Shown in pieces: positions 1 through 10,300 of a DNA stretch of 64,000 nt. The DNA is from Pengzhenrongella sicca. GTDB taxonomy: Bacteria > Actinomycetota > Actinomycetes > Actinomycetales > Cellulomonadaceae. The notes under the pieces are model-generated. The model worked only from the letters and a program-made list of their open reading frames with translations, ran no database searches and had not been told where the DNA came from. The DNA is taken from NCBI RefSeq assembly GCF_017569225.1, contig NZ_CP071868.1, positions 682,001-746,000 of the forward strand. Reading direction: 5' to 3'. A program made the position numbers and the translations under genes. Each line of letters opens with the position of its first letter. Position 1 is the stretch's first letter.

Positions 1-94
1 GGTCCGGCAGGGCGATGAGAACGGCCGCGCACCGCACCGACGCGCTCGTCAGTTCGTCTTCATCGCCAGGCAGTGCATATCTCAGGAGGACATC

Positions 95-451
95 GTGCGG
101 CCCACCATGCTGCTCGACGCGGTGCATCAGGGCGGATCCGGTCCCTGGCCCCCCACGCTCGCGACCCAGGCCACCGCCGACCGCGAGCAGTTCGACCGGC
201 TCGTCGCCGGGATGGTCCCGTGCCGCTCGGGCGACCCCGAGCTGTGGTTCGCGGAGCAGAGCGCCCAGGTCGAGCAGGCCAAGGCGCTGTGCCAGGAGTG
301 CCCGCTGCGGGCGGCGTGCCTGGCCGGCGCGGTCGAGCGCGCCGAGCCGTGGGGCGTGTGGGGCGGGGAGGTCTTCGTGGCCGGCCGCGTCGTCGCCGCC
401 AAGCGCGGGCGGGGGCGGCCGCGCAAGGACGCGGTCGCACCGGCCGCGTGA
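95..451 (+). CDS. whiB7: WhiB7-type iron-sulfur transcriptional regulator
   Basis: A 118-residue protein starting at GTG, four bases after an excellent AGGAGGA ribosome-binding site (84-90). Four cysteines that would ligate a [4Fe-4S] cluster are visible (C43, C66, C69, C75). They are followed by the RAEPWGVWGGE turn (about 82-92) that binds the primary sigma factor in the Wbl family, and a C-terminal AT-hook RGRGRPRK (104-111). The AT-hook together with the DAVA tail is characteristic of WhiB7, the activator of intrinsic antibiotic-resistance genes in mycobacteria and streptomycetes. WhiB7 genes usually have a long attenuating leader, but only 94 bases of upstream DNA are in the window. The gene converges on the next one with a 7-bp gap. 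Confidence 0.93.
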   Translation: MRPTMLLDAVHQGGSGPWPPTLATQATADREQFDRLVAGMVPCRSGDPELWFAEQSAQVEQAKALCQECPLRAACLAGAVERAEPWGVWGGEVFVAGRVVAAKRGRGRPRKDAVAPAA

Positions 452-458
452 GTCACCG

Positions 459-1499
459 TCAGCGATCCCGCGGCAGCGGCAGCCCCGTGCAGCCGCACTC
501 CGGGTGCACGGCCCAGCGCCGCAGCCGCGGGATCGCGTCCGGCAGGGCGATCTCGAGGCACGCCCCGAGCGTGCCCGGCGTCGTCCCGTCGAGCTGCGCG
601 AGCACCTGCCCGGCCGCGAGCGCCCCGGCGGCCGCCGCCAGCACCGTCTCCTCGTGCGGGGCGAGCCCCGACCGACCCCCGGCGAGTTGCGCCGCGAGCG
701 CCGGCCACCGCGGGTCGAGGTCCGTGCGCCCCAGGTCCAGGCAGCGCAGGCACGCGGACGTGCCCGGCCGCACGAGCGGGCCGACGACGACGTCCGCCTC
801 GCGCACGACCACCGACAGGTGCGCGACGGCCGCGGACATCAGCACGCGGGCGCGCAGCGCGTCCGCCGCGCCGTGCTCGACGAGCACCATCACGTCCGGC
901 CGGGTCCGCTCCGGGCCGTTCGTGCGCACGTCCGGCGCGAGGTCGCGCAGCACCCTCGCCGCCGCCGCCTTGCGCGGCGAGCCGAGGTCGCGCGTCGCGT
1001 AGCCGCCGACGCCGAGGTCGCCGGGGGCGACGGGCCGGTCGTCCTCGACCAGCACGGCGCCCACCCCGGCCGCGGCGAGCGTGCCGGCGATCACCAGCCC
1101 GGTGCGGCCCGCGCCGACCAGCCCGACCACCCGGGCCCGTCGGCCGGCGACGAGCGCGTCGCCGTCGCCGTCGTGCAGCACCCGGCCCCAGGTCAGTGCG
1201 TCGGGGCCGAGCCGGGCCGGGACCTGCGCCGCCGACGCCGGGGCCTGGCTCCCCGGCGGCGTGGTGAGCTGCGCGTGCGTCAGCTCGGCGAGCAGCGCGT
1301 CCCAACGCTGCGCCGGCACGCCGAGCAGCCGGGCGCGCCCGGCCAGCTGCCGCGCGTCCGTGTCGCCGCCGAGCGCCAGCAGGAGCTCGACCTCGCCCGG
1401 CGTCAGGCCGGTCAGCCGGACCGCCCAGCGGGCGTCCGTGCCCACCTGGACCTCGTCCGGCGCGCGCCACAGCACGCGCAGACCCGTGCGCAGACGCAC
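459..1499 (-). CDS. ThiF/HesA/MoeB-type adenylyltransferase-like protein
   Basis: A 346-residue protein. The chosen GTG start has an AGGAGGG ribosome-binding site six bases upstream (1506-1512), better than the longer reading frame to 1592. The central part carries a dinucleotide-binding turn GLVGAG (about 126-131) followed by an acidic strand end VEDD, as in E1-like ThiF/MoeB enzymes that adenylate carboxyl termini. A CLRC pair (C250, C253) and a C-terminal CGC look like the zinc-binding cysteines of that family. The first 125 residues are a poorly conserved leader domain. The alanine-rich fold is typical of actinobacterial members placed near WhiB genes, for which no substrate is known. The E1-like fold is fairly clear; activity is uncertain because the ATP-binding arginine/lysine pattern is weak. 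Confidence 0.75.
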   Translation of the reverse strand: MRLRTGLRVLWRAPDEVQVGTDARWAVRLTGLTPGEVELLLALGGDTDARQLAGRARLLGVPAQRWDALLAELTHAQLTTPPGSQAPASAAQVPARLGPDALTWGRVLHDGDGDALVAGRRARVVGLVGAGRTGLVIAGTLAAAGVGAVLVEDDRPVAPGDLGVGGYATRDLGSPRKAAAARVLRDLAPDVRTNGPERTRPDVMVLVEHGAADALRARVLMSAAVAHLSVVVREADVVVGPLVRPGTSACLRCLDLGRTDLDPRWPALAAQLAGGRSGLAPHEETVLAAAAGALAAGQVLAQLDGTTPGTLGACLEIALPDAIPRLRRWAVHPECGCTGLPLPRDR

Positions 1500-1675
1500 C
1501 CGCCGCCCTCCTGCCCGCCGTCCCGTGGCCGGGTCTCGAGCCCGGCCCGATCCACCCTCGCATCCGGGCGGGAGGCGGCGACGGCGGTCCACAGGGCTGG
1601 GCTCATGAAGGAGGAGGCTCGCGAAGGCGGGGGCTCACCGGAGGCGGTGAATTCACCCCCCCCGGACGCGCGAAA

Positions 1676-1713
1676 GGCGGCCCGCGCGTCACATTTCTGA
1701 CGCGCCGGCCGCC
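1676..1713. terminator. Stem-loop terminator downstream of the DUF5679 gene
   Basis: A 16-bp inverted repeat with one C/C mismatch (ggcggcccgcgcgtca pairing with tgacgcgccggccgcc) surrounds a six-base loop. On the minus strand it is followed by TTTC, so it best terminates the small zinc-ribbon gene that ends at 1732. It may also block read-through from the left. Confidence 0.6.
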
Positions 1714-1731
1714 TTGGCGGTGCGGGTGTGC

Positions 1732-1890
1732 TCAGGCCTTGCCGAGGATCCGGTTCAGCTTGGTGCCGCAGACGGGGCAGATGCCCTTGGCCATGCGGCG
1801 CCCGGACTCCGAGATGACGACGTCGCCCTCGGTCTCACGCTTCTCCTTGCACTTCACGCAGTAGAACTCGCCCTTGTAAGTCTCAGCCAT
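1732..1890 (-). CDS. DUF5679 small zinc-ribbon protein
   Basis: A 52-residue protein beginning MAETYKGEFYCVKCKEKR and ending NRILGKA. Two CxxC knuckles (C11/C14 and C38/C41) predict a zinc ribbon. This is the pattern of the DUF5679 family, common in actinobacteria and of unknown function. The start is ATG, preceded by GGAG about eight bases upstream. A stem-loop lies just downstream. It is compact and well conserved in appearance, so it is probably a real gene despite its size. Confidence 0.85.
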   Translation of the reverse strand: MAETYKGEFYCVKCKEKRETEGDVVISESGRRMAKGICPVCGTKLNRILGKA

Positions 1891-2185
1891 GAGCTATCTC
1901 CGTTCGGATGTCTGTGCGTCGGTCCAGGATCTGCCGACCAACGGCAGGGGCCGAGCGGCCGAACGGCCGCACGCTCCCGTGCCCCGCACACGATAGTGGT
2001 CCTACGGCCCCGCTGCCTGCACAATCGCGGTGCCGGGCCCCGTGTCCGGCCCACGGCGCGCCCGTGGGGAGCCCGCCGCGGGTGCTCCCGCCGACGTCAC
2101 AGGAGTGTCAGCCGGTTATCAGGACGTGACAAGCGTTGTGACAAACGGGTGACTTTTCGGGCGAAGGTGCTGCTCCCGCGCTAGC

Positions 2186-2863
2186 GTGTTGAGGGTGAAT
2201 CCGAAAGATCCGCCGGGACCCGTCGAGGTACGCCGCAGCCGCAACCGGCTGCGGACCGTGACCGCGTATCGGGACGGCGACCGCGTGGTCGTCGCGATCC
2301 CCGCGCGCTTCACGGGGGCGCAGGAGCGCGAGTGGGTGCGCCGCATGGTGGCGCGGCTGGCGGACCAGGAGCGCCGGCGTCGGCCGTCGGACGAGGAGCT
2401 CGCCACGCGCGCGCTCGAGCTGTCGACTCGCTACCTCGCCGGGCAGGCGATCCCGGCGAGCGTCAACTGGTCCACGAACCAGGGCCGCCGCTGGGGCTCG
2501 TGCACCCCGGCCGACGGCACGATCAGGATCTCCACCCGCGTGCGCGGCATGCCGCGCTGGGTCATCGACTACGTGCTGCTGCACGAGCTCGCGCACCTGC
2601 TGCACATCGGGCACGGGCCCGAGTTCTGGGCCACGCTCGAGGACTACCCGCGCACGGAGCGGGCCCGCGGCTTCCTCGAAGGGGTGACGTTTGGCGAGGA
2701 GCGGGTCGCGCGCGGCGACCCGGAGCTCGGCGCGGGCCAGCTCGGCTCGCCCGAGCTCGAGCCGGCGACCGCGGGGTCGGTCGACGGCAACGCCGTCGAG
2801 CTGTCGGAGGCGGTCGACCTGGCCTCCGACGAGGTGGACGACGCCCTCCCCGTGCAGCTGTAA
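2186..2863 (+). CDS. YgjP/DUF45-like zinc metallopeptidase (M48 superfamily)
   Basis: A 225-residue protein. The segment HELAHLLHIGHGPEFW (H133-E134-H137, then H143) is the HExxH zinc site with the downstream HxxxFW signature of the YgjP/DUF45 metallopeptidase family. The preceding NWSTNQGRRWGSC block (about 94-106) is another family hallmark. The last 55 residues are acidic and probably disordered. Starts at GTG 2186, TTG 2189 and GTG 2195 are all possible, and no strong ribosome-binding site decides between them. No signal peptide is present, so it is predicted cytoplasmic. Its substrate is unknown. Confidence 0.85.
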   Translation: MLRVNPKDPPGPVEVRRSRNRLRTVTAYRDGDRVVVAIPARFTGAQEREWVRRMVARLADQERRRRPSDEELATRALELSTRYLAGQAIPASVNWSTNQGRRWGSCTPADGTIRISTRVRGMPRWVIDYVLLHELAHLLHIGHGPEFWATLEDYPRTERARGFLEGVTFGEERVARGDPELGAGQLGSPELEPATAGSVDGNAVELSEAVDLASDEVDDALPVQL

Positions 2864-2900
2864 CCGGCCCGGCGCCCGACAGCGGCGCCCGCGCGGCGCC

Positions 2901-4334
2901 CTACGGCTTCGCGGCCCCGGGTCCCGCATCCGGTGCATCCGGCGCGTCCGGGTTCGCGTCGAGGATCTCGGCGAGCGCGCGGTCCATCGCGGCGTCGTCG
3001 GTCGCGGCCTCGGCGCGCCGGGTGGCGTACCCGGCCGGGGCGTCGAGGTCCTGCGTGGTCGGCAGCAGGTCGGGGTGGCCCCACACCGCGTCGCGCGCCT
3101 CCGGGCCACCCGAGCGGGTGATCTCGGCCCACAGTGCGGCGGCGTCGCGCGAGCGGCGCGGGCGCATCTCGAGCCCGACGAGCGTCGCGAACGTCTGCTC
3201 GGCCGGGCCCCCCGCGGCGCGGCGGCGGCGGATCATCTCGCGCAGCGCGACGGCGTGCGGCAGGTGCGCGATCGTCGCCGCGGCGGTGACCTCGTCCACC
3301 CACCCCTCGACGAGCGCGAGCGCCGTCTCCAGCCGCAGCAGGTTGGCCTGCTGCTCCGGCGTCGTGTGCGGGGCGAACACGCCGCCCGACAGCGCGCCCT
3401 GCAGCGCGGCGGGGTCGGTCGGGTCGATCGAGCGGACGGCCTCCTCGAGGCTGTCGACGTCGATCGTGATGCCGCGCGCGTACGCCTGGACGATGCCCAG
3501 CAGGTGCCCGCGCAGCCACGCGACGTGCGTGAACAGCCGCGCGTGCGCCGCCTCGCGCACCGCGAGGAACAGGCGGACCTCCTCCAGCGGCGCGTCGAGT
3601 CCGTCCGCGAAGGCGGCGACGTTGGACGGCACGAGCACGGTCGCGGGCTCGTCGATCAGCGGCAGCCCGATGTCGGTCGCGCCGAAGACCTCGCGCGAGA
3701 GCGTGCCGGCGGCCTGGCCGACCTGCATGCCGAACACCGCCGAGCCGAGCTGGCGCATGAGCTGCGCGGGGTCGATGCCCGCCGTGACGCCGTCGGCCAC
3801 CGAGTCGCCGTCGATTCCCTTCGGGAGCTGGTCCGCGAGCGCCCCGACCAGGGCGGCCGAGAGCGAGGAGGCGACGGGCTCGGCGAGGGTGCGCCAGGTC
3901 GGCAGCGTGTGCTCGACCCACTCGGCGCGGCTCCAGACGCGGGCCCCGCCGCCCGCGGGCGGCAGGTCGGTTGCGGCGTCGAGCCAGAGCTCGGCCACGG
4001 TCAGGGCCTGCGTCGCGGCGCGGACCTCGGCCGGGGTCACGGTGGGGTCGCCCTCGCCGGCGGCGGTCTGGCGCGCGACGTCGTGCGCGACGTCCCAGTT
4101 GACCGGACCGGTGCCGGACGTGGCCAGCATGCGCTGGACCTGCCCGAGCACCTGGCCGAGCATCTGCGGGTCGTCCGGCAGGCCGGCCGCGGCGGCCATC
4201 GCGGCGGGATCCATGCCCCGCTCGCGCAGCTCGCGCATCGCGTCGTCGGCGTCTGCGCCGAACATCGAGCGCAGGAGCTCCTCCCACTGCGGGGGCGGCT
4301 CGCCGCCGGATCCGGTAGGCGGTTCGCTGGTCAT
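2901..4334 (-). CDS. Zinc-dependent metalloprotease-like protein, DUF2342 family
   Basis: A 477-residue protein beginning MTSEPPTGSGGEPPPQWEEL, with GAG about six bases before the ATG. The region VREAAHARLFTHVAWLRGHL matches the zincin-like core of DUF2342, an actinobacterial family with members annotated as putative hydrolase or F420-associated. The N-terminal third holds the conserved GTGPVNWDVAHDVAR segment. The C-terminal 40 residues are rich in Asp, Ala and Pro. It is divergent from the epimerase gene at 4412, with a 77-bp gap. Catalytic activity has not been shown for the family as far as I know. Confidence 0.85.
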   Translation of the reverse strand: MTSEPPTGSGGEPPPQWEELLRSMFGADADDAMRELRERGMDPAAMAAAAGLPDDPQMLGQVLGQVQRMLATSGTGPVNWDVAHDVARQTAAGEGDPTVTPAEVRAATQALTVAELWLDAATDLPPAGGGARVWSRAEWVEHTLPTWRTLAEPVASSLSAALVGALADQLPKGIDGDSVADGVTAGIDPAQLMRQLGSAVFGMQVGQAAGTLSREVFGATDIGLPLIDEPATVLVPSNVAAFADGLDAPLEEVRLFLAVREAAHARLFTHVAWLRGHLLGIVQAYARGITIDVDSLEEAVRSIDPTDPAALQGALSGGVFAPHTTPEQQANLLRLETALALVEGWVDEVTAAATIAHLPHAVALREMIRRRRAAGGPAEQTFATLVGLEMRPRRSRDAAALWAEITRSGGPEARDAVWGHPDLLPTTQDLDAPAGYATRRAEAATDDAAMDRALAEILDANPDAPDAPDAGPGAAKP

Positions 4335-4411
4335 GGTTGCTCCTGGGACACTGGCCGGGCGGGTTCGACCACGGTAACCACATCGCGTGTCGCGAAAGGG
4401 TGTGCAGGGGT

Positions 4412-5473
4412 ATGTCAGACGGTCGGGTTCGCTCACGGCGCAGCACGGAGACCGAGCGCGTCGTCGTGGTCGGCCGCGGCGCCGTGGCCGCCGCGATGGC
4501 GGACTGGTTCGCGCGCCCCGAGCCCGTCCGCGACGTCCCGTGGATGGTCGAGCGGCTCGACGAGGTCCCGCTCCTCGACCCCCAGGAGCTGCTCGCCGGC
4601 GCCGCGGTGATCGTGCTCGTGCTGCACGACGGCGACTACGCCACCTACGCGGGCACCGCGCCCGCGACCCGGCGCACGGACGTCGTCGCGCACGCCCAGC
4701 GGCTGCTCGCGGCGGCCCGCGCGGTCGGCGCGCGGCACGTGCTCGTGGTCTCCTCCGCGATGGTGCACGGCGCGGCGGCGGGCCAGGCCCCGCTCACCGA
4801 CGACGCCCCGCTGCTCACGGCCGACGACGGCGGCCTCGTCGGCGACCTCCTCGCCGTCGAGGCGGTCATCGCCCGGATCCGCCGACGCCGCACCCCGCTC
4901 GTGACCGTCCTGCGCCCCGCCGCGCTGGTCGGGGAGGGCGTCGACACGATGATCACGCGGCACTTCGAGGCTCCGCGCCTGCTGACCGTCCGCGGCGCCG
5001 TCCGCGAGTGGCAGTTCGCGCACGTCGCCGACGTCGCCTCGGCGGCCGAGCACGCCGTCGACCACGCGCTCGCCGGCCCGCTCACCGTGGGCGCGCCCGA
5101 CGTGCTCAGCCCGACCCAGGTCGAGACGGCGTCCGGCCTGCGCCGCATCGAGCTCGCCGCGGTCACGGCGTTCGGCACCGCTGAGCGGTTGCACCGCGTC
5201 GGGGTGCTGCCCGCGCCCGCGAGCGAGCTCGCGTACACGGTGTACCCGTGGACGGTCGCGAGCGACCGGCTGCGCGCCTCCGGCTGGGAGGCCGCCTTCA
5301 CGAGCGCGGAGTGCCTGGAGGTGCTGCTCGACGCCGGTACGGGCCGCATCGCGCTCGCGGGCCGGCGCGTCGGGCCCAAGGACGCCGCCGCGCTCGGCGC
5401 CGCGGGGGCCGCCGTGGCCTTCCTCGGCACTGCGGCGGTCTGGCGGCAGGCCCGGGTACGCCGTAGGGGATGA
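4412..5473 (+). CDS. NAD-dependent epimerase/dehydratase family protein
   Basis: A 353-residue protein starting MSDGRVRSRRSTE at ATG with a CAGGGG ribosome-binding site. It has the strand pattern of an extended short-chain dehydrogenase: VVVVGRGAVAAAMADWF near the N-terminus, VLVVSSAMVHGAAAG (the catalytic Ser region) about a third of the way in, and a sugar-epimerase-like C-terminal half. The usual GxxGxxG is altered to GRGAVAA and the YxxxK motif is not obvious, so it may bind a nucleotide without classical epimerase chemistry. A C-terminal hydrophobic segment (GAAGAAVAFLGTAAVW) could anchor it to the membrane. It ends seven bases before the next gene and is probably co-transcribed with it. 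Confidence 0.75.
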   Translation: MSDGRVRSRRSTETERVVVVGRGAVAAAMADWFARPEPVRDVPWMVERLDEVPLLDPQELLAGAAVIVLVLHDGDYATYAGTAPATRRTDVVAHAQRLLAAARAVGARHVLVVSSAMVHGAAAGQAPLTDDAPLLTADDGGLVGDLLAVEAVIARIRRRRTPLVTVLRPAALVGEGVDTMITRHFEAPRLLTVRGAVREWQFAHVADVASAAEHAVDHALAGPLTVGAPDVLSPTQVETASGLRRIELAAVTAFGTAERLHRVGVLPAPASELAYTVYPWTVASDRLRASGWEAAFTSAECLEVLLDAGTGRIALAGRRVGPKDAAALGAAGAAVAFLGTAAVWRQARVRRRG

Positions 5474-5480
5474 TCGTCGG

Positions 5481-6662
5481 GTGCCTGCTCCCGACCGCAA
5501 TCCCGACCTCAATCCCGGCTCCGAGCCCACGCCCGCCGAGCCCCCGTTTCACGACGCGGGGACGCCCGACAACGAGCCCCCGGTCGACGACGTCGTCGTC
5601 GCGCGGCCGGCGCCGTCGCCGCGGTCGACGACTCTGAGCATCGCGGTGCTCGTGACCCTCGTGCTGTGCACGGTCGGGGTGTTCGTGCCGCTGCCCTACG
5701 CGATCGGCTCGCCCGGGCCGACCCGGGACACCCTCGGCGAGCAGGACGGCACGCCGCTGATCGACATCCAGGACGCCGAGACGTTCGACTCGACGGGCGA
5801 GCTGCGCATGACCACCGTGTCGTTCTCCGGCGGGCCCGGCTACCCGGTCACGCTGCCGATGGTGCTGCAGGCCTGGGTCTCGGGCACGCGCGTCGTCAGC
5901 CCGGTCGAGAGCGTGTTCCCGCCCGCGCGCAGCCAGGAGGACATCGACGAGGAGAACACCGCCGAGATGGTCTCCTCGCAGGAGAACGCGACCGTCGCGG
6001 CCCTCGAGGAGCTCGGGTACGAGGTGCCGGCGCAGCTCGTGGTCGCCGGCGCGGTCGAGGGGACGGGCGCCGTCGGCGTGGTGCAGGAGGGCGACGTCGT
6101 CGTCACGCTGCAGGGCGAGGCCCTGACGTCGTACACGGCCCTGGTGACCGCGCTCGCGGCGATCGAGCCGGGGGAGACGGTCGCGCTCGGGATTGAGCGC
6201 GACGGCGCGCCGCTCGATGTGCAGATCGTCACCGGCGAGCGCGAGACGGGCGGCAGCCAGCTCGGGGTGTACATCGACCCGACGTTCGACCTGCCCATCG
6301 ACGTGACCATCGAGATCGAGGACATCGGCGGGCCCAGCGCGGGCACGATGTTCGCGCTCGGGATCATCGACAAGCTCACGCCCGAGGACGAGGCGAACGG
6401 TGTCGTCATCGCGGGCACCGGGACGATGGACGTCGACGGCACGGTCGGGCCGATCGGCGGCATCCGGCAGAAGCTCGCCGGCGCGCGCCGCGACGGCGCG
6501 ACCTGGTTCCTCGCGCCCGCGGACAACTGCGACGAGGTCGTCGGCAACGTGCCCGACGGGCTCAGCGTAGCGAAGGTCGCGACGCTCGCCGAGGCGCGCG
6601 CGGCGATGACCGCGATCGGCGCCGGCGACGGCGACTCGCTCGAGACCTGCACGGCCGACTGA
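5481..6662 (+). CDS. Membrane-anchored PDZ/Lon-type (S16) serine protease, YlbL-like
   Basis: A 393-residue protein. A proline-rich cytoplasmic N-terminus is followed by one membrane helix (about 51-71), a PDZ-like domain (about 185-255), and a C-terminal S16 protease domain. The nucleophile is S286 in GGPSAGTMFALG and the general base is K331 in GIRQKLAGA, the Ser-Lys dyad of Lon. The arrangement matches the YlbL/Rv3194c group of extracytoplasmic PDZ proteases. The start is GTG at 5481, close behind the epimerase gene. Confidence 0.9.
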   Translation: MPAPDRNPDLNPGSEPTPAEPPFHDAGTPDNEPPVDDVVVARPAPSPRSTTLSIAVLVTLVLCTVGVFVPLPYAIGSPGPTRDTLGEQDGTPLIDIQDAETFDSTGELRMTTVSFSGGPGYPVTLPMVLQAWVSGTRVVSPVESVFPPARSQEDIDEENTAEMVSSQENATVAALEELGYEVPAQLVVAGAVEGTGAVGVVQEGDVVVTLQGEALTSYTALVTALAAIEPGETVALGIERDGAPLDVQIVTGERETGGSQLGVYIDPTFDLPIDVTIEIEDIGGPSAGTMFALGIIDKLTPEDEANGVVIAGTGTMDVDGTVGPIGGIRQKLAGARRDGATWFLAPADNCDEVVGNVPDGLSVAKVATLAEARAAMTAIGAGDGDSLETCTAD

Positions 6663-6665
6663 GGG

Positions 6666-7298
6666 CTACCCGGCGAGCGTGCCGCGCAGCGCCTCGAGCA
6701 GGCCCGGCACGAGGTTCTGGCCCATCGCGACGGCGTCGGCGTCGTCGTGCTTGCGGGTGCGGATGGCCGACCACGACTCGCCGGTGCGCAGCGCGCCGAC
6801 GGCGATCCGCACGTCCTGACGGTCCGGGTGCGCCATCAGGTACGCGAGCGCCTCGTCCTGGCCGGCCGGCATGGCCTCCTCGGCGGCGGGCGGCAGGATC
6901 ACGCGCTCGACGGTGATCGCGGCGCCGTCGACGCTCTCGGGCCACGCGAGCTCGCCGAGCAGGTGCTCCAGGTCGTCCGCGCTCGGCAGCCCCTCCTGCT
7001 CGATCGACGTCAGGTGCGTCGGGTCCTCCTGCGCCGCCGCGAGCACCTGCTCGGTCAGCTGCCCCGCGAGCTCGGGCGAGGACTCCAGCGCGCGGGCCGT
7101 GCCGACCAGCGCGAACACGCGGACGGGGGCGTCCCAGCCGCCCGAGGCGACGTGCCGCTCGATCTCGCGGACGGCGTCGGCCAACGACAGCTGCGCACCG
7201 GGAAGGACCGCCTCGTCCGCGGGCGCGTCGGCGAGGGTCTCGGTCGGCGGGACGGGCGGCGTGGACGGTGCGGTGGGCTCGGGAGGCATGGGGTCCAT
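6666..7298 (-). CDS. PPA1309 family protein
   Basis: A 210-residue protein. After a Pro-rich first 30 residues comes a cytoplasmic alpha/beta protein with the segments LADAVREIERHVASGGWD, RVFALVGTARALE, PSADDLEHLLGELAWPE and SWSAIRTRKHDD, the recognisable pattern of the actinobacterial PPA1309 family. No catalytic motif is apparent and function is unknown. It is convergent with the PDZ protease (3-bp gap) and divergent from the UPF0182 gene. This neighbour order is itself common in Micrococcales. Start could be 7298 or the second ATG at 7289. Confidence 0.88.
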   Translation of the reverse strand: MDPMPPEPTAPSTPPVPPTETLADAPADEAVLPGAQLSLADAVREIERHVASGGWDAPVRVFALVGTARALESSPELAGQLTEQVLAAAQEDPTHLTSIEQEGLPSADDLEHLLGELAWPESVDGAAITVERVILPPAAEEAMPAGQDEALAYLMAHPDRQDVRIAVGALRTGESWSAIRTRKHDDADAVAMGQNLVPGLLEALRGTLAG

Positions 7299-7399
7299 GG
7301 TCGCATCGCGATGTGGGAACCTGTGAACTAGCCACGGCGTTCACAGGGGAGACCCGGTCAGCCGGGCTTCGAGCCGCCGAAGATGAGGAACCCATCGCT

Positions 7400-10300
7400 G
7401 TGAGCTTCACCGCACCACCTCGCCGCCCGTCTGGTCCGCCGAACGCACGCAAGCGACGCGGGGCCCTCGGCCCCACCGTCGTGGTGCTGGGCGTGCTGGT
7501 CGTCATCGTGCTGGCCCTCGCCCGAGTCTGGACGGAGGTCCTGTGGTTCCGCGAGCTCGGGTACCTCGAGGTCCTGCGCACCGAGTGGGTCACGCGCGGC
7601 CTGCTGTTCGTCCTCGGCTTCGCGCTGATGGCCGGCACCGTCGCGCTCTGCCTCAACATCGCCTACCGGTCCCGGCCCGTCTACGCGCCGTCGAACCAGG
7701 AGCAGGCGAACCTCGACCAGTACCGCGAGGCCGTCGAGCCGCTGCGCAAGCTCGTCATCATCGCCGGCCCCGCGCTGCTCGGGCTCTTCGCCGGCGCGGC
7801 CGCGTCGCAGCAGTGGACGACCATCCAGCTGTGGATGAACAGCGTCGATTTCGGCGAGGTCGACCCGCAGTGGGGCATGGACCTGTCCTTCTTCATCTTC
7901 GTGCTGCCCGGGCTGCGGTTCGTCGTCTCGTTCCTCATGGCGGTCGTGTTCCTCGCCGGCATCGGGGCGCTCGCGACCCACTACCTGTACGGCGGGATCC
8001 GGATCGGCGGCCAGGGGCCGCGCACGACCCGCACGGCCCGCATCCAGCTCGCCGTCCTCGCGGCGATCTTCCTGCTGCTCATCGCCGCGAACTACTGGCT
8101 CGACCGGTACTCGCTGCTGACGAAGGCGGGGGAGAAGTTCGAGGGCGCGTCGTACGCCGACGTCAACGCGGTCATGCCGTCCAAGGGCATCCTCGCGGTC
8201 GTCGCGATCGTCGTCGCCGTGCTCTTCCTGGTCACCGCGATCCGCGGGAACTGGCGGATCCCGGCCATCGGCGTCGGCCTCATGGTCGTCTCCGCGATCG
8301 CGATCGGCGGCATCTACCCGGCCGTCGTGCAGCGCTTCCAGGTCGCCCCGAACGCGCAGGAGCTCGAGGCCGACTTCATCCAGCGCAACATCGACGCCAC
8401 CAAGACGGCGTTCGGGCTCGACGACATCGAGGTCACGCCCTACTCGGCCGCGACCACGGCCACCGCAGGCGCGCTGCGCCAGGACGCCGAGACGGCGGCC
8501 AGCATCCGGCTGCTCGACCCGGCGATCGTGAGCCCGTCGTTCCGCCAGCTGCAGCAGAACAAGCAGTACTACAACTTCGCGGACACCCTCTCGGTGGACC
8601 GCTACACGATCGACGGCGAGAGCCGCGACACCGTGATCGCGGTGCGCGAGCTCAACCTCGCCGGCCTCGGCGACAGCGCGCGGAACTGGGTCAATGACCA
8701 CACGGTGTACACGCACGGCTTCGGCGTCGTCGCCGCCTACGGCAACACCACGAGCGTCGACGGCCAGCCGGCGTACTTCGAGGGCGGCATCCCGTCGGTC
8801 GGCGAGCTCGGCGAGTACGAGCCGCGCATCTACTTCGGCCAGAGCTCGCCCACCTACTCGATCGTCGGCGCGCCGGACGAATCGACCGACTGGGAGCTCG
8901 ACTACCCGGACGACGCCTCGGGCGGGCAGAAGAACACCACGTTCCCGACGCAGGACATCAACGCCGGGCCCAGTCTCGGCAACCCATTCGTCAAGGCGCT
9001 GTACGCGCTGAAGTTCGGCGACGAGGAGCTGCTGTTCTCCGACCGCGTCACGAGCGAGTCGCAGATCCTGTACGACCGCGACCCGCGCCAGCGGGTAGAG
9101 AAGGTCGCGCCGTACCTGACGATCGACGGGCGCGTGTACCCGGCCGTCGTGGACGGCAAGGTCGTGTGGATCGTCGACGGCTACACCACGAGCGACGGGT
9201 ACCCGTACTCGTCGTCGGCGCAGCTCGAGGACGCGACGGTCGACTCCCTGACCGAGCGGTCCGCCACGGTTGCCGAGCTCGCCCCGCAGACGGCGAACTA
9301 CATCCGCAACTCGGTCAAGGCCACGGTCGACGCCTACACGGGCGAGGTCACTCTGTACGCGTGGGACGCCGAGGACCCGGTGCTCGAGGCCTGGCAGAAG
9401 GTGTTCCCGAACACCCTCAAGCCCGTCTCCGAGATCAGCGGCGACCTGATGAGCCACATCCGGTACCCGGAGGACCTGTTCAAGGTCCAGCGGACGCTGC
9501 TCGCGAGCTACCACGTCGACGACGCTGGCGACTTCTACACGAACCAGGACTTCTGGTCCTCGCCGGCCGACCCGACCCAGACGGGCGCCGTCGCGCAGCC
9601 GCCGTACTACCTGACCCTGCAGATGCCGGGCCAGGACGAGCCGGCGTTCTCGCTCACGTCGACCTACATCCCGGCGGGTGGCTCGCGCAACGTGCTCACC
9701 GGGTTCCTGGCGGCCGACGCCGAGGCCGGGAACGTCGAGGGCGAGCCCGCGGAGAGCTACGGGCAGCTCAGGCTGCTCGAGCTGCCGCGTAACTCCACCG
9801 TGCCCGGGCCCGGTCAGGTGCAGAACAACTTCGACGCCGACCCGGACGTGTCCACGACGCTCAACCTGCTCGCGCAGGGCAACTCGAGCGTCATCAACGG
9901 CAACCTGCTCACGCTGCCGGTCGGTGGCGGGCTGATGTACGTGCAGCCGGTGTACGTGCAGTCGTCGTCCGGCACGCAGGTCCCGCTGCTGCAGAAGGTG
10001 CTCGTGGCATTCGGCGACACGATCGGGTTCGCCGACACGCTGGGGGAGGCGCTCGACCAGGTCTTCGGCGGCGACTCCGGCGTCGACGTCGAGGACGGCG
10101 CCGCCACGGGGCCGGTCGCACCCAGCGACGGGACCGACCCCGGGACGGACACCGGCACCAGCACGGACGCGCCGACGACGGAGCCCACCACGGCACCGAC
10201 CGACGGCGCCTCCGCGCCCGCGGTTGACGCCGGGACGGCGCGCGCACAGCTCGACACCGCGCTGCGGGACGCGAACTCGGCCATCCAGGAGGGCCAGGCG

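Noticed and set aside
15-1700. A 561-codon open frame on the plus strand across whiB7 and the ThiF-like gene
   Set aside because: Arg/Ala/Pro-rich with no motifs. It is the antisense or alternate-frame shadow of two well-supported genes, common at this G+C.
7358-9514. A 718-codon minus-strand open frame opposite UPF0182
   Set aside because: Sequence is an Arg/Asp/Val-rich shadow, and the plus-strand UPF0182 gene is certain.
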